Counted from the first letter of the stretch, positions 1 through 6,848 are shown. The stretch: 7,149 nt of DNA from Gp6-AA40 sp035647075 (GCA_035647075.1 DASROF010000223.1:1-7149), one strand, 5' to 3'. Notes: generated by a model from the letters alone, not told the origin. Numbers and translations: made by a program.

Positions 1-65
1 GGATGTTGATGCGACGCTTCAACGTCATCACAAACCTGAGGCGCGACGATCATCGGCCCGCATGA

Positions 66-82
66 CCGAACGTCTTGTTCGG
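66..82. promoter_or_regulatory. Short inverted repeat, possible operator or hairpin
   Basis: CCGAAC (66-71) and GTTCGG (77-82) are exact reverse complements around a 5-nt spacer. Twelve bases further on is a second dyad, AGTGTT (94-99) and AACACT (103-108), around a 3-nt spacer. Two close dyads upstream of a redox enzyme could be a regulator site, but about one such short repeat is expected by chance in a region this long. Confidence 0.2.
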
Positions 83-214
83 CTTGTGCCGCCAGTGTTT
101 TCAACACTCTATTGCTGCAAGTGCAACTCCAGAGCTGGCAACCGCCGGCCGATCGCGAAGAACAGACCCTGCCCCCCGATCCTTCGCGCCCCCCGGTGTT
201 GCCGAAAATCGGAC

Positions 215-228
215 CGATGTGGACATCG
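215..228. promoter_or_regulatory. Dyad CGATGT-GG-ACATCG, possible operator
   Basis: Six-base arms at 215-220 and 223-228 are exact reverse complements around GG, about 95 bases before the aldo/keto reductase ATG. The position suits an operator, but no regulator gene is visible and the repeat is short enough to be chance. Confidence 0.2.
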
Positions 229-322
229 AAATGTGCGGACGATTTGCGACGCGCGAAACGGCTGACGCGCCGGCTCATCCGTGCGCGATCACATCGGCAG
301 CGTTTAACAGAGATACTGACGT

Positions 323-1309
323 ATGAAGAAACGATCGTTAGGGAGAAACGGTCTGGAAGTGTCGGCGCTCGGCTTCGGCTGTATGGGTATCAGTTTCGGC
401 TACGGACAGCCGACCAGCCGGGACGAAGGCGTCGCCATCATTCGCGCAGCCGTCGATGCGGGCATCACCTTCTTCGATACGGCCGAAGCCTATGGGCCAT
501 ACGCGAACGAGGAACTGCTCGGTGAGGCGCTGGCGCCCGTTCGCGATCGCGTCGTCATCGCGACGAAGTTCGGGTTCAAGTTTGACGCCGGGAAGCAGGC
601 CGGGCTGGACAGCCGGCCGTCGCACATCCGCGAAGTCGCTGAGGCCTCGCTGAAGCGCCTCAAGACCGACCGGATCGATCTCCTCTACCAGCACCGCGTG
701 GATCCGGACGTGCCAATCGAGGACGTCGCGGGCGCGGTCAAGGACCTGATCCGCGAAGGCAAGGTCAAACATTTCGGACTGTCGGAAGCCAGCGTGCAGA
801 CGATCCGCCGCGCCCACGCGGTTCAGTCGGTGACGGCCCTGCAGAGCGAATACTCCCTCTGGTTTCGCGAGCCTGAACGAGAGGTGCTGCCGACGCTCGC
901 GGAACTCGGCATCGGATTCGTGCCGTTCAGCCCGCTCGGCAAAGGCTTCCTCACCGGCAAGATCGACGACAAGACGACGTTCGATCCGACCGACTTCCGC
1001 AATGTCGTCCCACGCTTCTCGGAGGAGAACCGGAAAGCGAACCTCGCCTTCGTCGATTGGTTGAAGGCCTTCGCTGCACGGAAGCAGGCAACGCCGGCGC
1101 AAGTCGCATTGGCGTGGCTGCTGGCGCAGCAGGCGTGGATCGTGCCGATTCCCGGAACGACCAAGCGGCACCGACTCGAGGAGAACGTCGGCGCGGTCAA
1201 CGTCCAGTTGACGGCGGACGATCTGCGCGAGATCGATCAGGCCGCCGCGCAGATCGAAGTGCGCGGCGCTCGCTATCCGGAGCATCTGATGAAGCTGGTC
1301 GGCCGCTAG
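323..1309 (+). CDS. Aldo/keto reductase (NADP-dependent oxidoreductase)
   Basis: This is a 328-residue cytoplasmic aldo/keto reductase with a TIM-barrel fold, probably NADPH-dependent and reducing aldehydes or ketones to alcohols. The family's catalytic tetrad is intact: Asp52 and Tyr57 in FDTAEAYG, Lys82 in ATKFGF, and His124 in YQHRVDP. The N-terminus (RSLGRNGLEVSALGFGCMG) and the GLSEAS strand at 152-157 are typical. The C-terminal cofactor motif IPGTTKRHRLEENVGA (276-291) supplies the residues expected to hold the 2'-phosphate of NADPH. Length and motifs fit the YakC/AKR13-like group of single-domain bacterial enzymes. The ATG at 323 puts the conserved N-terminus at residue 1, although its ribosome site (AGAG, 309-312) is weak. 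No neighbour indicates the substrate. The family call is very secure; the substrate is unknown. Confidence 0.96.
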   Translation: MKKRSLGRNGLEVSALGFGCMGISFGYGQPTSRDEGVAIIRAAVDAGITFFDTAEAYGPYANEELLGEALAPVRDRVVIATKFGFKFDAGKQAGLDSRPSHIREVAEASLKRLKTDRIDLLYQHRVDPDVPIEDVAGAVKDLIREGKVKHFGLSEASVQTIRRAHAVQSVTALQSEYSLWFREPEREVLPTLAELGIGFVPFSPLGKGFLTGKIDDKTTFDPTDFRNVVPRFSEENRKANLAFVDWLKAFAARKQATPAQVALAWLLAQQAWIVPIPGTTKRHRLEENVGAVNVQLTADDLREIDQAAAQIEVRGARYPEHLMKLVGR

Positions 1310-1311
1310 CG

Positions 1312-1335
1312 AGCGACCGCCGTCGCTGTTCTCTA
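1312..1335 (+). terminator. Weak terminator-like hairpin after the aldo/keto reductase
   Basis: AGCGAC (1312-1317) and GTCGCT (1322-1327) form a 6-bp stem with the 4-nt loop CGCC, starting two bases after the stop codon. The pyrimidine-rich tail GTTCTCTA follows, which is not a clean U-tract. It suggests that transcription of the reductase largely ends before the GTPase gene, but the stem is short. Confidence 0.35.
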
Positions 1336-1394
1336 TCGAGATTCACGACGACGGAGTCCGTTTACCCTTTATTGCGGATCGTACGGCGTGATTC

Positions 1395-3185
1395 TTGCCT
1401 CGTCTCTGCCCAGTGCAAGGCGTCCTCACTACTGATCTGCAAAGCCAGCTGAACGGCGGCCGCGAGTTACTGGCCCAACTCCGCGATGCGCTGATGCGGT
1501 TCGGCGCCAGCGACGAAGACAAGGCAGCACTCGCCTCCTCCATTCGCCAACTCGACGAATTCTTCATGCTGGTTGTGGTTGGCGAGTTTAACTCCGGGAA
1601 GAGTGCCTTCATCAATGCCCTCGTTGGACGCCAGGTCGTCAAAGAAGGCGTCACCCCGACCACCGCACAGATTCACGTTCTGAAGTACGGCGACACCATC
1701 GCCCAGAGCACCGACGCACAGATCCTCGGCGAACAGATCCTCGGCAGACAGATCCTCGGCAAACAGGACATCGCGGTGACGACGGCCCCTGCCGAATTTC
1801 TGCGTGAGGTGCAGATCGTCGACACGCCGGGCACCAACGCCATCATCCGCGAGCACGAGCGGATCACCACGACGTTCGTGCCGCGAGCCGACCTGGTGCT
1901 CTTCGTGACGTCGGCTGATCGTCCGTTCACGGAAACCGAGCGTGCGTTCCTCGAGACGATCCGCGCCTGGGGCAAGAAGATCGTGATCATCGTCAACAAG
2001 GTCGACATCTTCGAGCGCCCGGACGAACTCGACGAGGTCCTCGCCTTCGTCACCTCAGCCTCGCAGCGGCTGCTCGGCATGACGCCTGAACTCTTCGCCG
2101 TCAGCGCCCGTCTCGCGCTGCGGGCGAAGCAGGGAGAACCGTCGGTCTGGACCGCAAGCCGCTTCGAACCGCTCGAGCGCTACATCACCGACACGCTCGA
2201 CGAAGCCAGCCGCTTCCGGATCAAACTGGCGAACCCGCTTGGCGTCGGTGAGGCGCTCGCGCAGCGCTATGCCGCCATTGCCAGCGAACGGCTGACACTG
2301 CTCAAGGACGATCTCACGCTGCTCGAGAATGTCGAACAGCAACTGGCGTTGTATCGCAGCGATCTGGCGCGAGGCTTCGAACTGCGCATGACCGCTGTCG
2401 AGAAAGTGCTCCTCGACATGGAGACCCGCGGCCATGCCTTTTTCGAGGACACGCTGCGGATCGGCCGGGTCATGGATCTGTTCAACCGCGCGCGGATCCA
2501 GAAGGAATTCGAGGAACGCGTCGTCGCCGACGCACCGCGACAGATCGAGCGGGCGGTGACGGAGCTTATCGACTGGCTGATCGATCAGGACTTCCGGCAG
2601 TGGCAGGCGGTGACGACAGCGATCGCGGCACGGACGAGAGAGCACGGGTCACGGGTGCTTGGCGCGCCGGAGGTCGGCACGTTCCACAGCGATCGCGGCC
2701 GGCTGATCGACGCCGTCGGACGCGAGGCGCAGCGGGTCGTCGACACCTACGATCGGAAGCGCGAAGCCGCGGTGATTGCCGATCACGCGCGCACGGCCGT
2801 GACGACCGCCGCAGCGGCTGGCGGCGGCGCGCTCGCCCTTGGCACGGTGGTCACGCTCGCGGCGACGACTGCGGCTGCCGACATCACCGGCATCCTCCTG
2901 GCGAGCGTGGTTGCCACGCTTGGCTTTCTGGTCATCCCCGCCCGCCGCCGCAAGGCCAAGGGAGAGCTGAAAAACAAAATGTCGGCGTTACGCGAGCGCC
3001 TGGCGACGGCGCTGCGCGCGGAATTCGACCGCGCCCAGGTGCACAGCCGCCAGCGCCTCGACGACGTTGTCGCGCCGTACAGCCGGTTCGTCCGAGCAGA
3101 ACAGGAGCGCTGGACATCCGCGCGGGATGCCCTCGGCGCGCTGCGTGATCAGGCGGGTGCGTTTCGCAAACGTCTCGCGGCGTGA
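1395..3185 (+). CDS. Bacterial dynamin-like GTPase (membrane-remodelling family)
   Basis: This 596-residue dynamin-family protein binds and hydrolyses GTP and is expected to remodel or fuse membranes from the cytoplasmic side. The G domain is complete: P-loop GEFNSGKS (63-70), switch I Thr in TPTT (87-90), DTPG (143-146) and NKVD (201-204). The family-typical block DTPGTNAIIREHE and SADRPFTETERAF are also present. A long helical stalk (about 275-460) follows, then two adjacent hydrophobic stretches (about 470-495 and 496-515) ending in the basic ARRRKAK. These look like the paddle that inserts into membrane in this family. A final helical region closes the protein. Three tandem QILG-(E/R/K) units at 109-123 insert between switch I and G3. 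The upstream in-frame stop at 1389-1391 limits the start to TTG 1395 or GTG 1413; neither has a good ribosome site. Many relatives occur as tandem pairs, but this copy is single. Confidence 0.93.
   Translation: MPRLCPVQGVLTTDLQSQLNGGRELLAQLRDALMRFGASDEDKAALASSIRQLDEFFMLVVVGEFNSGKSAFINALVGRQVVKEGVTPTTAQIHVLKYGDTIAQSTDAQILGEQILGRQILGKQDIAVTTAPAEFLREVQIVDTPGTNAIIREHERITTTFVPRADLVLFVTSADRPFTETERAFLETIRAWGKKIVIIVNKVDIFERPDELDEVLAFVTSASQRLLGMTPELFAVSARLALRAKQGEPSVWTASRFEPLERYITDTLDEASRFRIKLANPLGVGEALAQRYAAIASERLTLLKDDLTLLENVEQQLALYRSDLARGFELRMTAVEKVLLDMETRGHAFFEDTLRIGRVMDLFNRARIQKEFEERVVADAPRQIERAVTELIDWLIDQDFRQWQAVTTAIAARTREHGSRVLGAPEVGTFHSDRGRLIDAVGREAQRVVDTYDRKREAAVIADHARTAVTTAAAAGGGALALGTVVTLAATTAAADITGILLASVVATLGFLVIPARRRKAKGELKNKMSALRERLATALRAEFDRAQVHSRQRLDDVVAPYSRFVRAEQERWTSARDALGALRDQAGAFRKRLAA
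1719..1763 (+). repeat. Three tandem 15-bp repeats coding QILG(E/R/K)
   Basis: The 12-mer CAGATCCTCGGC occurs three times in perfect tandem, each followed by one variable codon (GAA, AGA, AAA), giving QILGE-QILGR-QILGK. A further CAG at 1764 begins a fourth unit that is not completed. The nearly identical DNA copies point to recent duplication by slippage rather than an old protein repeat. The array keeps the reading frame and sits inside the GTPase domain. Confidence 0.9.
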
Positions 3186-3192
3186 GCCGCGA
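3175..3192. terminator. Hairpin shared between two convergent genes
   Basis: TCGCGGC (3175-3181) and GCCGCGA (3186-3192) form a perfect 7-bp stem around the loop GTGA (3182-3185). On the plus strand this is a GNRA-class tetraloop and holds the TGA stop of the GTPase. The minus-strand oxidoreductase stop (TAA, 3195-3193) begins directly against the stem. The position suits a bidirectional terminator for both transcripts, but no U-tract follows on either strand, so it may instead act as a 3' stabiliser or a Rho-assisted end. Confidence 0.5.
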
Positions 3193-4302
3193 TTAGTCCA
3201 CGCTTGCGCTCTGGACCTTCACGAGTTGCGGCTTCCGCACACCAGGCCGGACGATTCGCTGCTTTCCCGACGGCCGTTTTGTGCGGTCGAAGGGCGGTAT
3301 CGCAATCGCCTTTCCCGTTCTCGCCGACTCGTAGAGGGCCTCCACTACTCGCACATCCTGCAGGCCTTCGTCCCCCGATGGTTCTGGCTCGCGATTCCGC
3401 AGGATGCAGTCTGAAAAATACAGGAGTTGCGGCGCAAACTGGTCGCGCTTCCCTATCCGTTTGCGGCTGGTCTTCCCGTTGACCGTCAGCTCGTAGGCCA
3501 GCCCTTCGGCATACTCGTATGCGGGATCGACGACCAGTTGGCCCTTGGTGCCGACGATCCGATATGACCCCACGTCCGACGAATTGAAACTCGTGACGAA
3601 CGCCGCCACTCGCTCATCGTCGAACCGCAGCACCGCACCGGTCGTCTCGTCAATCTCACGGAGCGTCTGCGTGCCGCTATTGACCGAGATGGCCACGACC
3701 TCGGTGGGTTCCGCCCTGAAGAGATAGCGCGCAGCGTTGATGCAGTAGACGCCGATGTCGTAGAGCGTCCCGCCGCCCATCGCTTTCCTGGTTCGAATGT
3801 CGTTTGCCCGGACGGTCATCGCGAACGATGAATTGAAGAACTTGGGTTCGCCGATCCGGCCGCGCCGCACGAGATCGACCGCACTGAGATTGATCTCCTC
3901 GAAATGCAGGCGATACGCAATCATCAGCTTGACGCGATTCGTGCGGCAGGCCTTGATCATCTGCTGACACTCGCGTGCTGTCACCGCCATCGGTTTCTCG
4001 CACAGCACGTGGACGCCCGCCCGCGCCGCCCTGATCGTGTACTCCGCGTGGAGAGAGTTCGGGAGGGCGATGTAGACCGCGTCCACCTGCTCGAGACACC
4101 TGTCGTACTCGTCATACGAGAACACGGATGGGACGCGGTACTTCTTCGACAGCGCTCTCAACTTGGTCGGGTCATCGCTGACCAGGGCTGTGACACGGGA
4201 GTTGCGTCGTGCGTGCGCGAAGGCGGGAAGCATGGCCACCTGCGCGATGTGGCCGAGTCCGACAATGGCGTACCTGATGGGTCCTCTCCGACGATCGACC
4301 AT
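3193..4302 (-). CDS. Gfo/Idh/MocA family oxidoreductase (glucose-fructose oxidoreductase type)
   Basis: This 369-residue NAD(P)-dependent oxidoreductase probably oxidises or epimerises a sugar or cyclitol. The Rossmann domain begins with YAIVGLGHIAQ (11-21; G15, G17), followed by ALPNSLHAE and the signature CEKPMAV (101-107) with Lys103, the conserved cofactor/substrate lysine. The second domain carries GGGTLYDIGVYCINAARYLF (176-195), whose Asp182 and Tyr186 match the catalytic DxGxY/H motif. The C-terminal tail (PPFDRTKRPSGKQ through KPQLV) is as I remember it for this subfamily, so the end is complete. No export signal is seen, so the protein should be cytoplasmic. ATG 4302 has a G-rich ribosome site at the right distance. 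It lies 65 nt downstream of the membrane-protein gene and may be co-transcribed with it. The substrate cannot be read from the sequence. Confidence 0.95.
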   Translation of the reverse strand: MVDRRRGPIRYAIVGLGHIAQVAMLPAFAHARRNSRVTALVSDDPTKLRALSKKYRVPSVFSYDEYDRCLEQVDAVYIALPNSLHAEYTIRAARAGVHVLCEKPMAVTARECQQMIKACRTNRVKLMIAYRLHFEEINLSAVDLVRRGRIGEPKFFNSSFAMTVRANDIRTRKAMGGGTLYDIGVYCINAARYLFRAEPTEVVAISVNSGTQTLREIDETTGAVLRFDDERVAAFVTSFNSSDVGSYRIVGTKGQLVVDPAYEYAEGLAYELTVNGKTSRKRIGKRDQFAPQLLYFSDCILRNREPEPSGDEGLQDVRVVEALYESARTGKAIAIPPFDRTKRPSGKQRIVRPGVRKPQLVKVQSASVD

Positions 4303-4309
4303 CTGTAAA

Positions 4310-4314
4310 CCCCC
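4310..4314 (-). promoter_or_regulatory. Ribosome binding site for the Gfo/Idh/MocA gene
   Basis: On the minus strand GGGGG is followed by TTTACAG and then ATG, a 7-nt spacing. This supports the start at 4302 and is one of the better ribosome sites in the window. Confidence 0.55.
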
Positions 4315-4367
4315 GTTTCAGATTTGCAACTCCTGCGCCGCATATCGAGCTGACCGCATCAGGACGC

Positions 4368-4913
4368 TCATCTCGCCCGCAACGCGCCGTTCTGCCATTT
4401 GCGGATCCGGCGCCGCACGCCCAGCCCATAGGCGACGTAGTAGCCAATCACCGTCCCGCCTGCGGCCAGTGATTCCGGGATCCCGAACGCCAGCACCATC
4501 GGCGTGCCGGAGACGCCGGCGGCGGCGACCGTCCACGATCGCCAGAGTCCGTACACCACGCGAGCGGAGACCACGAAGGTCACGAGCAGCACCAGCCACC
4601 GGTTCGGTGTGTAGTGCAGGGTCGCTGCTGTGGCCTCCCATCGCGTCAGCATGAGGCCAACGAGGCCGAGACCCGCGCCGACGGTGACGCCGGCAGCCGC
4701 ACCCGTGAAGGCGTTCGGCACCCACACCGCCGTGACAACGGCGCCGGTCAGGAAGCAGATCGCCGAGAACACCATCAGCACGACATTGAGTGTCGCCATC
4801 CAGGGTCGCGCCAGTCGTCGCGCGGTCCCCACGCGATATCGCTGGAGCAGGATCAGCGGCATCAGCGCAAGCAACACCAGCGGGAGGAGGATTACCAGGA
4901 TCAGCAGCGGCAT
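4368..4913 (-). CDS. Small multi-pass membrane protein of unknown function
   Basis: This 181-residue integral inner-membrane protein has about five hydrophobic segments, near residues 2-23, 41-65, 68-90, 106-124 and 137-165. Basic loops (RYRVGTARRLARPW, 25-38) and a basic tail (GVRRRIRKW, 165-173) suggest cytoplasmic faces by the positive-inside rule. The block RWEATAATLHYTPNRW (91-106) followed by an Arg-containing helix (SARVVYGLWR) resembles the layout of DUF1453/CcdC-like proteins; that is a memory-based similarity and uncertain. There are no catalytic motifs and only one cysteine (C53). The start lies 21 nt after the bpt stop, consistent with one transcript, and its ribosome site is poor. 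High G/C at third positions and consistent hydrophobic periodicity support real coding. Function is unknown. Confidence 0.8.
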   Translation of the reverse strand: MPLLILVILLPLVLLALMPLILLQRYRVGTARRLARPWMATLNVVLMVFSAICFLTGAVVTAVWVPNAFTGAAAGVTVGAGLGLVGLMLTRWEATAATLHYTPNRWLVLLVTFVVSARVVYGLWRSWTVAAAGVSGTPMVLAFGIPESLAAGGTVIGYYVAYGLGVRRRIRKWQNGALRAR

Positions 4914-4934
4914 CCGTGTCAGGCTCGCAACGGG

Positions 4935-5636
4935 CTATCGAACGAACGCCTCCCAACCGTCGTCGTGCAGAATCTCGTTCGGCCTGAACCTCTTCTTGTA
5001 TTCCAACGATCTGCACCCCTCGACGTAGTAGCCGAGGTAGACGTGCGGGAGTTGCCGCTCCTTCGCACGCTCGATCATCGTCAGGATGTTGAAGGTGCCG
5101 AGCGATCGCTGATGCTGATGGGGATCGTGGAAGAAGTAGATCGCCGACAACCCTTCCGGCAGCGCATCGACGTACCCGACACCCACCAGCCGGTCGTTGA
5201 TCCAGTAGCTCCACTCCTCGGTTGGGAACGGGTTGAAGAGGTGGCAGCGCAGTTCTGACTCTGCTTCTTCACTTGGTGCCGGCCAGCCCTTCGTCCGGTG
5301 GCCATGTTCATGGAAGTTGATGAAGAGTTCCAGCCGCGCGGCATCAATCGACGGCGCGGCAATCCGCAGTTCAATCTCCCCTTCGTTTCCTCTTTGCACC
5401 CGTTGCTGACTCTCGGATGGGCGAAAGTCTGTGACCAGCACACGAAGCGAGAGGCATTTGCGGCAGCTTGGGCACTCGGGTCGGAACAGAAGGGGCCCAA
5501 ACCTCCTCCACCCCTCCTTGAGCCGCTTCATGAAGTCGACGGGTTGCAGTTGTTTCGGAAGCTCGTATACGAGCTGCGCCTGCTGAGCGGGAAGGTATTC
5601 GCACGTTGACGGAGGGAATTGGAAGACCTTCTCCAC
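4935..5636 (-). CDS. bpt: Aspartate/glutamate leucyltransferase (Bpt/Ate1 family)
   Basis: This 233-residue aminoacyl-tRNA-protein transferase should transfer leucine (or arginine, in Ate1-like members) from tRNA to proteins with N-terminal Asp or Glu, marking them for ClpS/ClpAP-type proteolysis. The N-terminal domain carries TCEYLP (11-16, Cys12), then a cysteine cluster RPECPSCRKCLSLRV (52-66; C55, C58, C61) of the kind that binds metal or an Fe-S cluster in Ate1. The C-terminal GNAT-like domain has VGVGYVDALPEGLSAIYFF (151-169), DP..QRSLGTFNI (171-184) and LPHVYLGYYVEGCRSLEYK (196-214), the strongest family signatures. The start is GTG at 5636: an in-frame TAA lies 12 bases upstream, and the next ATG (residue 36) would remove Cys12. 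It appears to be the first gene of a minus-strand group. Family is certain; the choice of leucine over arginine is inferred from bacterial origin. Confidence 0.95.
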   Translation of the reverse strand: MEKVFQFPPSTCEYLPAQQAQLVYELPKQLQPVDFMKRLKEGWRRFGPLLFRPECPSCRKCLSLRVLVTDFRPSESQQRVQRGNEGEIELRIAAPSIDAARLELFINFHEHGHRTKGWPAPSEEAESELRCHLFNPFPTEEWSYWINDRLVGVGYVDALPEGLSAIYFFHDPHQHQRSLGTFNILTMIERAKERQLPHVYLGYYVEGCRSLEYKKRFRPNEILHDDGWEAFVR

Positions 5637-5723
5637 GTCCCCAGTTTACCGATCGCACCGTGCTTCAGCGGTATATCATTGGCCGTTTTCGTCCCCGTGT
5701 CGTTTCTCTTTTGCGGAGGGACT
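5637..5723. promoter_or_regulatory. Divergent promoter region between bpt and the secreted-protein gene
   Basis: This 87-bp gap must carry the start signals for both genes. On the minus strand TAAACT (5648-5643) matches four of six -10 consensus bases, and its expected start point falls at the bpt GTG, which would give a leaderless bpt mRNA. The only ribosome-like GGGGA ends one base before that GTG, too close to work normally. On the plus strand TATATC (5672-5677) is -10-like, but TTTACC (5645-5650) lies 21 nt away, too far for a standard -35. Neither promoter is firm. Confidence 0.35.
5715..5719 (+). promoter_or_regulatory. Ribosome binding site that decides the start at 5724
   Basis: GGAGG (5715-5719) lies four bases before ATG 5724. 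This start also begins immediately at a clear signal peptide, so the longer frame opening at 5619, which would overlap bpt, is not the real start. Confidence 0.7.
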
Positions 5724-6836
5724 ATGCAGCCTCGCTTTCTCATCCGTGCCGCGCTCGCGCTCGGCACGACGCTCGTGATCGTGCTCCTGGTTCTCAGCGC
5801 GCATCGACCCGCACAGGCCGTGGCTGTGCTGACGCCCGGCAAGGCCGATCTCAAGTCGGCAGGCGCGCTCACGTTTGGTCCCGACGGCGTGCTGTTCGTC
5901 GGTGATTCGATCGGCGGCGCGATCGTCGCGCTCGACACCAACGACAAGACGCCTGCGGCGACGGCGGCCTTCAATGTCCAGGGCCTGGACGCGACCATCG
6001 CCGGGCTGGTCGGCGTGATGCCGGATCAGATCCTGATCAACGACGTCGCGGTGAACCCGATCTCGAAGAATGTGTACGTGTCGGCGGCACGCGGACGCGG
6101 CCCCGACGCGGTACCGCTGGTCGTCAAGGTCGAGCCGTCGGGTAAGGTGACGCCGCTATCGCTCGACAACATCGCGCACGCGTCGGTCGCCCTGGTCGAC
6201 GCGCCGGCCGAGAACCCGACCGCTCGTCAGAATCCGCGGACGACGACGATCACCGACATGGAATTCATCAACGGCAACCTGCTCGTCGCCGGCATGTCGA
6301 ACGAAGAGTGGAACTCGGCGCTGCGCTCGATTCCGTACCCGTTCAACAACGCCGCCAAGGGCACCCAGCTCCAGATCTGGCACGCCTCGCACGGGCGCTT
6401 CGAGACACAGGCGCCGGTACGCACCTTCGTCCCGTACACCCTGGGCGGCCAGTCCTATGTCCTCGCCGCCTATACCTGCACGCCGCTCGTGAAGATCCCG
6501 ATGAGCGATTTAAAGCCGGGCGCGCAGGTCAAGGGCGTCACGATCGCCGACCTGGGTGCGGGCAACCAGCCGCTCGACATGCTTCCGTACAAGAAGGACG
6601 GCCACGAGTTCATCCTGATCGCGAACTCCTCGTTCGGCGTCGTCAAGCTGCACGCGGATTCGCTCGCGACGGACAAGTCGATCGACTCGCCGACCGTGGT
6701 CAGTGCGGCCGCAGGCGCTCCCTACGACAAGATCACGGCGCTGACCAACGTGCAGCACCTCGCGCGGGTCGATGATGGCCACGCGCTGGTTGTGACGAGG
6801 GGATCCGTCAGCCTGCAGACGATCGCACTGCCGTAG
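5724..6836 (+). CDS. Secreted protein of unknown function with beta-propeller-like repeats
   Basis: This 370-residue exported protein has an N-terminal signal peptide: basic start (MQPRFLIR), hydrophobic core (residues 9-25) and a likely cleavage after AQA near residue 32. The mature part contains short strand-rich blocks such as ALTFGPDGVLFVGDSIGGAI (48-67), INDVAVNPISKNVYVSAA (105-122) and DMEFINGNLLVAGMS (178-192). In the C-terminal half come YVLAAYTCTPLVKIPM (245-260) and HEFILIANSSFGVVKL (294-309). These resemble NHL, YncE or SMP-30-type propeller blades, so a six- or seven-bladed fold is likely but not proven. Only one cysteine (C252) remains, so no disulphide is expected within one chain. 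No catalytic motif is recognised. It is followed in the same direction by another apparent secreted protein, and the two may be co-transcribed. Confidence 0.85.
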   Translation: MQPRFLIRAALALGTTLVIVLLVLSAHRPAQAVAVLTPGKADLKSAGALTFGPDGVLFVGDSIGGAIVALDTNDKTPAATAAFNVQGLDATIAGLVGVMPDQILINDVAVNPISKNVYVSAARGRGPDAVPLVVKVEPSGKVTPLSLDNIAHASVALVDAPAENPTARQNPRTTTITDMEFINGNLLVAGMSNEEWNSALRSIPYPFNNAAKGTQLQIWHASHGRFETQAPVRTFVPYTLGGQSYVLAAYTCTPLVKIPMSDLKPGAQVKGVTIADLGAGNQPLDMLPYKKDGHEFILIANSSFGVVKLHADSLATDKSIDSPTVVSAAAGAPYDKITALTNVQHLARVDDGHALVVTRGSVSLQTIALP

Positions 6837-6848
6837 TCCGGGCCTGCT

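Larger units (their letters stand above)
1..322. other. Non-coding leader region upstream of the aldo/keto reductase
   Basis: No convincing gene was found. The open frames here translate to Cys/Arg/Pro-rich sequence typical of non-coding GC-rich DNA. At the left edge, a minus-strand ATG at 28-26 would start a frame reading MTLKRRINI and leaving the window, which could be the first codons of a divergent gene, but nine codons cannot establish that. The region also holds three short dyads (66-82, 94-108, 215-228) and a duplicated octamer GCCCCCCG at 171-178 and 188-195. It probably contains the promoter of the aldo/keto reductase. GATACT at 312-317 resembles a -10 box but lies too close to the ATG at 323 for a normal leader and has no good -35 partner. 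Confidence 0.5.

Noticed and set aside
62..525. Small overlapping plus-strand frames before and into the aldo/keto reductase
   Set aside because: Their products are Cys/Arg/Pro-rich, start codons lack ribosome sites, and one simply runs into the reductase in the wrong frame.
338..1285. Long 315-codon open frame on the minus strand opposite the aldo/keto reductase
   Set aside because: It is a mirror frame of a GC-rich gene. The product is Arg/Leu/Asp-rich with no motif, while the plus strand has an intact catalytic tetrad.
2617..2700. Repeated 14-mer ACAGCGATCGCGGC, two copies 70 bp apart in the GTPase gene
   Set aside because: The copies fall in different reading frames and code unrelated residues. 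They are best explained by local GC-rich composition and the common CGATCG core.
4318..5214. 298-codon minus-strand frame overlapping the membrane protein and bpt
   Set aside because: The translation is Arg/Gly/Ala-rich and without domain pattern. The two genes it overlaps have clear membrane segments or family signatures in another frame.
5619..5723. Longer start for the secreted protein, overlapping bpt
   Set aside because: The extra 35 codons would place a non-signal extension before a clear signal peptide. ATG 5724 has GGAGG just upstream.
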